A DNA stretch of 5,532 bases from Arenicella sp. (GTDB lineage: Bacteria > Pseudomonadota > Gammaproteobacteria > Arenicellales > Arenicellaceae). Shown here in pieces: positions 1 through 4,723 of this stretch (position 1 is its first letter; every line of letters begins with the position of its first letter). Position numbers and translations under genes: made by a program. The stretch covers positions 1 to 5,532 of the forward strand of contig JALZWI010000228.1 in NCBI GenBank assembly GCA_023299895.1, in the 5' to 3' direction. The notes below the pieces were generated by a model. The model ran no database searches. It was not told the origin of the DNA and saw only the letters and a program-made list of their open reading frames with translations.

Positions 1-563
1 TCATTATCAACAATAACGGCGGGAGTCGTATCAGCCCATTTTTCGGGCCATCGGCCGTTTACGTTAAAAACGTTAACACCCGGTTCCATACGATCCGGTT
101 GGCTTACAACAACATGTGGTCGAGGGTAATATTCAGGTAATTCTGGCACATCAAAATCGCCAGCAATAATTTCAGACGTATTACCCGCTTTGTCAGTGAG
201 AGTCGCAGAGATCGTGTGCGTGACACCCGCTCTCATGCCAACAACTGGAACATCATGATTAGTTGCATACTCAGAGCTCGGCGTGGCAGTCCAGTTGCGT
301 TCGCCATCACTGAAGCCCAAGGTAAGCATAGACGGTTCGTTAGTCGTTAGGCTTAATACTGCTGCCATCGGTACTGTCGGATTGGGATTTGCAATCAAAC
401 TCACAGCACTCGCCAACGGTCCTGCTTCGTCAGTTGCTTTGACCGCAACTCGCTCAGCTATGGGTTGCGATTGAACTTGAGTTTCATTGTCGTTGTTACA
501 CCCACAAATAAAAATCAAAACACTAGCCATCAGTAGGCTTCGTATAAAATTTTTCTTAATCAT
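1..563 (-). CDS. Putative aryl-sulfate sulfotransferase (ASST) family lipoprotein, N-terminal part; continues past the left edge
   Basis: The minus frame is open from an ATG at 561-563 to the window edge (187 full codons, no stop). AGGAA at 571-575, 7 bp upstream, supports this start. The first 21 residues form a lipoprotein signal: KK near the N-terminus, a hydrophobic stretch and an I-C-G-C lipobox with C22 as the lipidated Cys. Asn at +2 would direct it to the outer membrane in Enterobacteria-type sorting. Residues 50-135 look like an Ig/fibronectin-like beta domain (NPTVPMAAVLSLTTNEPS, later THTISATLTDKAGNTSE). From about residue 140, PRPHVVVSQPDRMEPGVNVF resembles, from memory, the entry into the beta-propeller of ASST-family proteins. 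Those enzymes move sulfate between phenolic compounds without PAPS, through a histidine intermediate. The catalytic histidine lies outside the window, so activity cannot be judged. Another propeller lipoprotein remains possible. It follows the OsmC gene by 72 bp and may share its transcript. Confidence 0.66.
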   Translation of the reverse strand, partial: MIKKNFIRSLLMASVLIFICGCNNDNETQVQSQPIAERVAVKATDEAGPLASAVSLIANPNPTVPMAAVLSLTTNEPSMLTLGFSDGERNWTATPSSEYATNHDVPVVGMRAGVTHTISATLTDKAGNTSEIIAGDFDVPELPEYYPRPHVVVSQPDRMEPGVNVFNVNGRWPEKWADTTPAVIVDN

Positions 564-635
564 TGATAGCTTCCTAAATTTAATTTTTATTATTTATTTT
601 AATTTCGGCGAGCACTTAATGGTATTTATTCCTTG

Positions 636-1118
636 CTAGTCATTTAAAGGCAACGTGTTCCAAACAACTTCAGGAACAACGCCGGCATCTTCTAGTAAGG
701 CGCCAATTGGGCATCGATCCAAAGCGAGTTGCTGCAAACGCACTAGTTTCTTTTCAGATACATTAGTTTGTATGCTAACAACCATTTTTGCTGCAACTAT
801 GCGAATAATGCGAGATTTCTCCTCACGACCATCACCTCTGCCCGTATCAATGGTCGCGTCAATTTTTATTTCGCCAAAATCAAGACGCATTGCCGCCGCT
901 ACTTTTGCGATCTGTACCGTTTGGCATGTAGCGAGAGCAGCTGACAAATGCAGTAAAGGAGTAGCGCCCAAATTAGTGCCGCCCCGTTCAGGTGGCTCAT
1001 CAATTACTACCGTATGCCCATCCATTTCAACATCACAACGCAGGCCGCCAGGTGCCATTAACGACTTTGCTGTTCTAGTATTTTCTTCTTCTACTTCTTT
1101 TAGTTTTAAAGTTGCCAT
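636..1118 (-). CDS. OsmC family protein (thiol-dependent peroxidase-like)
   Basis: This 160-residue protein has the size and order of the OsmC/Ohr/YhfA superfamily, cytoplasmic homodimers that often reduce organic peroxides with a pair of cysteines. The first conserved block GGTNLGATPLLHLSAALATC (46-65) carries the presumed peroxidatic Cys65 at the head of the long central helix. The second is in LDRCPIGALLE, with Cys136. Both active-site cysteines are therefore present, and Cys28 is an extra one. An N-terminal strand region (about 20-40) and a middle strand region (82-118) fit the fold. It reads more like the general OsmC/YhfA-like branch than classical Ohr, so the substrate is uncertain. 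The ATG at 1116-1118 has only a weak AGG about 10 bp upstream. The gene begins 17 bp after the DoxX stop, so the two are almost surely co-transcribed. The long plus-strand frame over this gene is a shadow. Confidence 0.87.
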   Translation of the reverse strand: MATLKLKEVEEENTRTAKSLMAPGGLRCDVEMDGHTVVIDEPPERGGTNLGATPLLHLSAALATCQTVQIAKVAAAMRLDFGEIKIDATIDTGRGDGREEKSRIIRIVAAKMVVSIQTNVSEKKLVRLQQLALDRCPIGALLEDAGVVPEVVWNTLPLND

Positions 1119-1135
1119 TTTATCAATGCCTATAC

Positions 1136-1564
1136 TTATTTTAATAACCAGTGTTTATTACTATTGTCGATCAAACAATAACGGCCAGACCCTGTAAAAA
1201 ATAGAGCTGCGCTAAAAAACCAATAAAAAAGTTGTCCTTCGATTGTTGGTGCGCCAAACCGATCAAGTCCTATTCCAGTTTTTAACTCAATATACATAAC
1301 GGTTGTCATTGTTAAAAAAATCGCCAAAGTCGACAATCGACAAAATATCCCGGCAATAAGCAACAAAGGTGCGAGTACTTCAGAAATATAAGCGAAATAC
1401 ATTAGAAAGCCCGGAAAGCCCCAAGACTCCATCCTCGCCATTGGCATATCAATACCATGAACTACCTTATGCCAGCCATGAAAAAGAATAAGTACCCCTA
1501 AACTGACGCGCATAATCAGCACACCGATATCATTATTTTCCCAAAAATTCTGTTCACTTGTCAT
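1136..1564 (-). CDS. DoxX family inner-membrane protein
   Basis: With the ATG at 1562-1564 the product is 142 residues, usual for DoxX. It has four predicted membrane helices at about 13-33, 53-74, 77-95 and 109-126. The family signature is visible: an Arg early in helix 1 (IMRVSLGVLILFHGWHKVVHG), the G-F-P after the first loop (SWGFPGF), and a helix-2 start with Glu (YISEVLAPLLLIAG). DoxX proteins are small quinone-linked or redox-associated membrane proteins. In mycobacteria DoxX works with the sulfurtransferase SseA and superoxide dismutase SodA, but the biochemical role of most members is unknown. The frame extends upstream to an ATG at 1625-1627 and a TTG at 1631-1633. The extra residues are Lys/Ile-rich and not family-like, and the promoter candidate at 1636-1663 would leave those starts almost leaderless. 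None of the starts has a clear ribosome binding site, so the start is uncertain. It is the first gene of the DoxX-OsmC pair. Confidence 0.84.
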   Translation of the reverse strand: MTSEQNFWENNDIGVLIMRVSLGVLILFHGWHKVVHGIDMPMARMESWGFPGFLMYFAYISEVLAPLLLIAGIFCRLSTLAIFLTMTTVMYIELKTGIGLDRFGAPTIEGQLFYWFFSAALFFTGSGRYCLIDNSNKHWLLK

Positions 1565-1635
1565 TTTATTTATTTTTATTTCGATAGAGAAATGATTAGC
1601 TTTTATAACATCCAGCTCGATAGACATCAACAAAC

Positions 1636-1663
1636 AAAATATTTATTTTATCTGGTGAAACAA
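1636..1663 (-). promoter_or_regulatory. Candidate sigma-70 promoter for the DoxX-OsmC operon
   Basis: On the minus strand, TTGTTT (1663-1658) and TATTTT (1641-1636) are separated by 16 bp in very AT-rich DNA just after the sucCD terminator. Transcription would start near 1629, giving a leader of about 65 nt to the ATG at 1564. The match is moderate and the AT-rich context makes chance likely; the placement is the best argument for it. Confidence 0.35.
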
Positions 1664-1668
1664 TTTAA

Positions 1669-1706
1669 TAAAATAAAAAAGCCGAACCGCAAAACGGTTC
1701 GGCTTT
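1669..1706 (-). terminator. Rho-independent terminator of the sucCD operon
   Basis: A perfect 12-bp stem (1678-1689 with 1695-1706, core GCCGAACCG/CGGTTCGGC) closes a 5-nt loop. Read on the minus strand it is followed by a T-rich run (CTTTTTTATTTTATT), the classic intrinsic terminator form. It lies about 90 bp after the sucD stop and separates sucCD from the DoxX operon. The plus strand has only TTT after the stem, so termination there would be weak. The 1707-1798 stretch between it and sucD holds no gene, only a weak 5-bp stem (1776-1780/1796-1800) next to the stop codon. Confidence 0.9.
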
Positions 1707-1798
1707 AAACCTAAACAATAAGTCGATGGCAATATAAAGAGCCCTCAGCCCAAGACTCGCGCACGACGATTAAAAAGCACAGCCTTGAGCCCGTGGTG

Positions 1799-2683
1799 CT
1801 ATTTCAACGCCGATACAAGAGTCGACCCCATTTCAGACGGGTTAACGGTTACATGCACACCGGCTTCGCGTAATGCATCAATTTTAGATTGCGCAGTACC
1901 TTGACCACCAGAGATAATCGCACCAGCATGGCCCATACGTTTTCCTGGAGGTGCTGTAACACCAGCAATAAACGCAACCACTGGCTTCGTCATATTGTCT
2001 TTGATCCATGCAGCACATTCTTCTTCGTCTGTGCCACCGATTTCACCACACATAACGACAGCTTCAGTTTCAGGGTCATCGTTGAACATTTTCATTACGT
2101 CAAGGTGCTTCATGCCATTCACTGGGTCACCGCCAATGCCAACACAGGTTGATTGGCCCATGCCTAATTGAGTTACTTGATGAACCGCTTCATAAGTTAA
2201 TGTACCTGAACGTGACAGAATACCGACATTACCTTTCTTGTGAATGTAGCCTGGCATAATACCGATCTTAACTTCTTCTGGTGTAATCACACCTGGGCAG
2301 TTAGGACCGACTAAAACAGTTTTGCTGTTCATTTTACGCATGCGATCGCGACTTTTGATCATGTCTGCAACTGGAATACCTTCAGTAATACAGATAACCA
2401 GATCTAGCTCAGCATCGACCGCTTCATCAATCGCCGCAGCAGCAAAACGAGGTGGCACATAGATAACCGACGCATTCACACCGTGCTGTTCTTTGGCTTC
2501 AGCAACGGTATTTAATACTGGTACACCATGGACTACTTGGCCTGCTTTACCAGGTGTAACACCCGCGACAAAACACTCTTTACCAAAGGCATAATCTACA
2601 CATTGAGTAGTATGAAATTCACCCGTATTACCCGTGATACCTTGAGTAACGATGCGCGAATCTTTATTAATTAATATCGACAT
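1799..2683 (-). CDS. sucD: Succinyl-CoA synthetase (ADP-forming) alpha subunit
   Basis: This 294-residue protein (E. coli SucD has 289) is full length. With SucC it converts succinyl-CoA, ADP or GDP and phosphate to succinate, CoA and ATP or GTP in the TCA cycle, in the cytoplasm. The N-terminal CoA-binding Rossmann domain has the [11 protein letters not shown] loop (15-25) and VTPGKAGQ (42-49). The middle has ITEGIPV (99-105) and [11 protein letters not shown] (125-135). The ligase domain has [11 protein letters not shown] (156-166) and GIGGDPVNG (182-190). The catalytic phosphohistidine is His252 in [14 protein letters not shown]. Compared with E. coli there are about three extra residues near 33-39 ([11 protein letters not shown]), and the C-terminal NPSEMGSTL ending recalls betaproteobacterial SucD. 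The ATG at 2681-2683 follows a strong AGAGGAGT. The gap to sucC is 12 bp, so the two are surely co-transcribed and probably translationally coupled, giving equal amounts of the two subunits. Confidence 0.98.
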   Translation of the reverse strand: MSILINKDSRIVTQGITGNTGEFHTTQCVDYAFGKECFVAGVTPGKAGQVVHGVPVLNTVAEAKEQHGVNASVIYVPPRFAAAAIDEAVDAELDLVICITEGIPVADMIKSRDRMRKMNSKTVLVGPNCPGVITPEEVKIGIMPGYIHKKGNVGILSRSGTLTYEAVHQVTQLGMGQSTCVGIGGDPVNGMKHLDVMKMFNDDPETEAVVMCGEIGGTDEEECAAWIKDNMTKPVVAFIAGVTAPPGKRMGHAGAIISGGQGTAQSKIDALREAGVHVTVNPSEMGSTLVSALK

Positions 2684-2689
2684 TTCAAT

Positions 2690-2697
2690 ACTCCTCT
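2690..2697 (-). promoter_or_regulatory. sucD ribosome binding site overlapping the sucC stop codon
   Basis: AGAGGAGT on the minus strand lies 6 bp before the sucD ATG, and its first two bases are the last two of the sucC TAG (2696-2698). Ribosomes ending sucC therefore stop on the sucD initiation site, which fits translational coupling of the two subunits. Confidence 0.85.
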
Positions 2698-3859
2698 AAG
2701 CTTTAACCGCAGCGGCAATTTTTTCCGCAGCGTCTGCCATAGTCGTGGCAGTTTGTAGTTTTACATCAGACTCATCTAAGATCTTACGACCTTGCTTAAC
2801 ATTGGTACCCTCAAGACGTACAACTAATGGCACTGTCAAATCAACCTCATTTGCTGCCGCTACGATACCCTCGGCGATAACGTCACATTGCATAATGCCA
2901 CCAAAAATGTTGACCAAAATGCCTTCAACATTTGGGTTGCCCAGCATAATTTTAAATGCTTCTTTGACTTGTTCTTTCTTAGCGCCACCGCCGACGTCTA
3001 AAAAGTTAGCTGGCTCACCGCCGTATAACTTGATGATGTCCATAGTTGCCATAGCAAGACCCGCACCATTCACTAAACAACCAATATTGCCGTCCAGTGA
3101 TATGTAGCTTAAGTCCCATTTTGAGGCGGCAATTTCGTTTTCATCTTCTTCTGTTAAGTCACGATACCCAACGATCTCTGCTTGACGATACAGAGCATTA
3201 GAATCAATGTTGAACTTCGCATCCAACGCAATCACCTTTTTGTCACCAGTAACGACCAACGGGTTGATCTCAGCCAATGAAGCATCAGACTCAACAAAGG
3301 CGGTATAAAGGCCGGCTAGAAAATCAGCGCCTTGGCTAATTGCTTCAGCAGGAATACCAATTTTTGCACAAACATCTTCAGCTTCAGTACGATCTAAGCC
3401 ATCAGTTGGGTCAACATAAATCTTTAAAATCTTCTCAGGTGTTTCTTCAGCAACGGTTTCGATGTCCATGCCGCCTTCAGAGCTGCACATAAGAACTACT
3501 TTTTGAGTCTCACGGTCAACCAATGCGCCAACATAAAGCTCATCAGCGATATCAGCACCTTCTTCAATATAAATACGGTTTACAAGTTTACCCTCTGCGC
3601 CAGTTTGCGGAGTGATTAATTGCATGCCTAATATAGCATCAGCGTATTCACGCAATTGCTCCATACTGGTTGCAACTTTAACACCACCGCCTTTACCGCG
3701 ACCACCCGCATGAATTTGCGCTTTGACAACCCAAACACTGCCGCCTAATTCTTGTGCAGCTGCCACCGCTTCATCAACTGAGAAGCATGCAATACCGCGC
3801 GGAGTTACAACCCCGTATTTCCTCAGGATTTCTTTGCCCTGATACTCATGAATATTCAT
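2696..3859 (-). CDS. sucC: Succinyl-CoA synthetase (ADP-forming) beta subunit
   Basis: This protein has 387 residues against 388 in E. coli. It binds the nucleotide and succinate and partners SucD. The N-terminal ATP-grasp domain (about 1-240) shows Lys46 in [17 protein letters not shown] with the glycine-rich loop at 52-59, EGGMDIE (128-134), Glu197 and Asn199 in LAEINPLVV, and Asp213 in ALDAKF; Asn199 and Asp213 match the E. coli magnesium ligands. The C-terminal flavodoxin-like domain has [19 protein letters not shown] (256-274), [14 protein letters not shown] (280-293), NIFGGI (317-322) and RLEGTN (348-353). No key residue is missing. The start is supported by AAGGTGAT (3866-3873), 6 bp before the ATG. 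Sequence style ([38 protein letters not shown]) is closer to betaproteobacterial SucC as I remember it than to E. coli. It is the first gene of the operon; sucAB are not adjacent. Confidence 0.98.
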   Translation of the reverse strand: MNIHEYQGKEILRKYGVVTPRGIACFSVDEAVAAAQELGGSVWVVKAQIHAGGRGKGGGVKVATSMEQLREYADAILGMQLITPQTGAEGKLVNRIYIEEGADIADELYVGALVDRETQKVVLMCSSEGGMDIETVAEETPEKILKIYVDPTDGLDRTEAEDVCAKIGIPAEAISQGADFLAGLYTAFVESDASLAEINPLVVTGDKKVIALDAKFNIDSNALYRQAEIVGYRDLTEEDENEIAASKWDLSYISLDGNIGCLVNGAGLAMATMDIIKLYGGEPANFLDVGGGAKKEQVKEAFKIMLGNPNVEGILVNIFGGIMQCDVIAEGIVAAANEVDLTVPLVVRLEGTNVKQGRKILDESDVKLQTATTMADAAEKIAAAVKA

Positions 3860-3865
3860 TTATTT

Positions 3866-3873
3866 ATCACCTT
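3866..3873 (-). promoter_or_regulatory. Ribosome binding site of sucC
   Basis: AAGGTGAT on the minus strand, 6 bp from the ATG at 3857-3859, is a close match to the 16S anti-Shine-Dalgarno complement and fixes the sucC start. Confidence 0.85.
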
Positions 3874-3904
3874 TTTAAGTGGATTTGGAGTACTTCTTAC
3901 ATCC

Positions 3905-3930
3905 TACAGGTGACCATGATTGAACCTGTA
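3905..3930. repeat. 7-bp inverted repeat in the sucC leader (possible operator or stem-loop)
   Basis: TACAGGT (3905-3911) and its exact complement ACCTGTA (3924-3930) are separated by 12 bp, 46-71 bp upstream of the sucC ATG. The half-site spacing of 19 bp, about two helical turns, suits a dimeric repressor or activator. As RNA it would be a 7-bp hairpin with a 12-nt loop. No regulator is assigned. Confidence 0.4.
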
Positions 3931-3959
3931 AAAAAGTGCCGAAATGATACACTTTTTTA
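3929..3959. repeat. 10-bp A/T-tract inverted repeat upstream of sucC
   Basis: TAAAAAAGTG (3929-3938) pairs perfectly with CACTTTTTTA (3950-3959) around an 11-nt centre. The stem has two G:C pairs plus a tract of A:T pairs with a run of six Ts on either strand, so it could act as a weak two-way terminator. If the promoter candidate at 3944-3972 is real, its -10 lies in the centre of this repeat, which would suit an operator instead. It touches the neighbouring inverted repeat at 3929-3930. Confidence 0.4.
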
Positions 3960-3972
3960 GCCATTTTCGAAA
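3944..3972 (-). promoter_or_regulatory. Weak candidate promoter for sucCD
   Basis: On the minus strand TTTCGA (3972-3967) and TATCAT (3949-3944) are 17 bp apart. The -10 matches the sigma-70 consensus at five of six positions, the -35 at three of six. It would give a leader of about 78 nt. A competing -10-like TATAAG at 3985-3980 has no good -35. sucCD must have a promoter in 3860-4072 or further right, but which one is not decided by the sequence. Confidence 0.25.
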
Positions 3973-3988
3973 GCTGAAACTTATAAAC

Positions 3989-4016
3989 AAGACAATAAAC
4001 AAAGCATCGTTAGAAT
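3989..4016 (+). promoter_or_regulatory. Candidate promoter of the broken EamA-family gene
   Basis: AAGACA (3989-3994) and TAGAAT (4011-4016), 16 bp apart, match the sigma-70 consensus at four and five of six positions. Transcription would start near 4023, just before the palindrome at 4027-4047, leaving a leader of about 50 nt to the ATG at 4073. Confidence 0.3.
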
Positions 4017-4026
4017 ATTAGTTCAT

Positions 4027-4047
4027 ATATTGCTGCCTCAGCAGTAT
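4027..4047. promoter_or_regulatory. 21-bp dyad-symmetric site in the divergent intergenic region (possible operator)
   Basis: ATATTGCTG (4027-4035) and CAGCAGTAT (4039-4047) form a 9-bp inverted repeat with one T/G imperfection around the centre CCT; the core is TGCTG-N3-CAGCA. Its compact dyad form and place just after a candidate start of plus-strand transcription suit a repressor site. It could also fold as a 5' leader hairpin. The binding protein is not recognised. Confidence 0.4.
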
Positions 4048-4072
4048 TGGATGGATTTATCGATGACTTTAG

Positions 4073-4453
4073 ATGATCATTAAGCCCATGAAACCAACTA
4101 AACCATTACCCCCTGTCACGCTCGGCTTTCTGTTCGCGATTGCCAGCGCAGCTTTATTCGCGATACGCCCTATTTTTGTCAAATTAGTTTATGCACAAGG
4201 CGTTGATAGCACGACCTTGATCGCCCTGCGCATGCTCTTCTCGGTACCAATTTATATTATTCTACTGATCTTTTTTTTACGCAGCACAGAACGACGCTCT
4301 CGCCTGAAGATCAAAAACATCTTACAGATCGCAAGCATTGGCATACTAGGCTACTATGCCGCCAGCTACCTAGACTTACTTGGTTTACAGTACGTAACTG
4401 TAGTGCCGGGCGTACTTTTCTTGGTTCGTTCTTTTATACGAGTAAAAGAATGA
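4073..4453 (+). pseudogene. Truncated EamA/DMT-family transporter, N-terminal part only
   Basis: The frame encodes 126 residues. Residues 15-109 match the first part of an EamA-domain (drug/metabolite transporter superfamily) permease: a first helix (about 17-38) with SAALFAIRPIFVKLVYAQGV, DSTTLIALRMLFSVP before helix 2 (about 50-69), and ILGYYAASYLDLLGLQYVT (91-109). Family members have about 290-310 residues and ten helices in two EamA repeats, and usually continue here with a conserved helix containing LERLILF or similar. This frame instead runs from about base 4400 into a palindromic repeat (VVPGVLFLVRSFIRVKE) and stops. More than half of the protein is missing, and I found no continuation in any frame to 4723, so it is almost surely non-functional. 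The ATG at 4073 has no clear ribosome binding site. It is the only plus-strand gene and is divergent from sucC. Confidence 0.82.
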
Positions 4454-4475
4454 ACGCCCGCCACGGCGAGTGGCA
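4404..4475. repeat. Palindromic intergenic repeat at the break point of the EamA gene
   Basis: The core is a 13-bp inverted repeat, GTTCGTTCTTTTA (4424-4436) against TAAAAGAATGAAC (4443-4455), with one G/T position and a 6-nt loop. Outside it, GGGCGT (4408-4413) can pair with ACGCCC (4454-4459), and TGCC (4404-4407) with GGCA (4472-4475), so the block is a nested imperfect palindrome. No T-run follows the stem, so it is not a standard terminator. The string ACTTTTCTTGGTTCGTTC resembles, from memory, dispersed intergenic repeats of marine gammaproteobacteria; copy number cannot be seen here. There is no transposase and no convincing target-site duplication. Confidence 0.5.
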
Positions 4476-4627
4476 ATTTATAAAAATAAACTAATTTAGA
4501 TAAACTCTAGATACTTAAATTGATACAAGAACTATAAAGCAGATTAAAAAACGGCAGTCTTTCATGTTTAAAATCGAGCTAACCTGATAGACGCCGCTCC
4601 TATTAAAGAATGCCGCCCGCCTAGGGC
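4476..4627. other. Intergenic stretch without recognisable gene
   Basis: AT-rich and without a supported coding frame on either strand. It contains AAAGAATGCCGCCCGCC (4605-4621), which resembles AAAGAATGAACGCCCGCC at 4445-4462 in the palindromic repeat (one gap, one mismatch). The rest may be decayed remains of the lost transporter half, but no protein similarity is visible. Confidence 0.5.
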
Positions 4628-4664
4628 AAAATAAAAGCCCCATCAATTCTCATTGATAAGGCTT
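4628..4664 (-). terminator. Rho-independent terminator of the elongation factor G gene
   Basis: On the minus strand AAGCCTTATCAAT (4664-4652) pairs with ATTGATGGGGCTT (4647-4635) through 13 pairs, two of them G-U, around a GAGA (GNRA-type) tetraloop, followed by TTTTATTTT (4636-4628). It sits 60 bp after the stop codon, as expected for the end of this transcript. Confidence 0.9.
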
Positions 4665-4723
4665 GAAAGACAGAGTCTACTACCGAAGTAATAAACCCAA
4701 TCCTAGGAGTAAATAACGGCTAA

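Noticed and set aside
283..474. A 63-codon plus-strand frame
   Set aside because: It is antisense to the lipoprotein gene, whose signal peptide, ribosome binding site and protein motifs are clear.
655..1197. A 180-codon open frame on the plus strand
   Set aside because: It lies opposite the OsmC gene with its two active-site cysteines and the end of the DoxX gene; its product is Ser/Thr-rich with no recognisable domain.
1776..1800. Stem AGCAC/GTGCT followed by Ts, as a first terminator of sucCD
   Set aside because: The stem has only 5 bp with a 15-nt loop and overlaps the stop codon; the strong terminator at 1678-1706 explains the operon end.
1889..2152. An 87-codon plus-strand frame
   Set aside because: It is antisense to the most conserved part of sucD, including the catalytic histidine region.
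2745..3107. A 120-codon plus-strand frame
   Set aside because: Shadow of the sucC C-terminal domain, which is fully conserved.
3754..3960. A small plus-strand frame reaching out of sucC into the upstream region
   Set aside because: Its first half is antisense to the sucC N-terminus, the rest crosses the inverted repeats, and it shows no domain or ribosome binding site.
4557..4671. GTCTTTCA (4557-4564) and TGAAAGAC (4664-4671) as ends of a mobile element
   Set aside because: An 8-bp match about 100 bp apart in AT-rich DNA is easily chance; there is no target duplication, and the interval includes the conserved-looking EF-G terminator.
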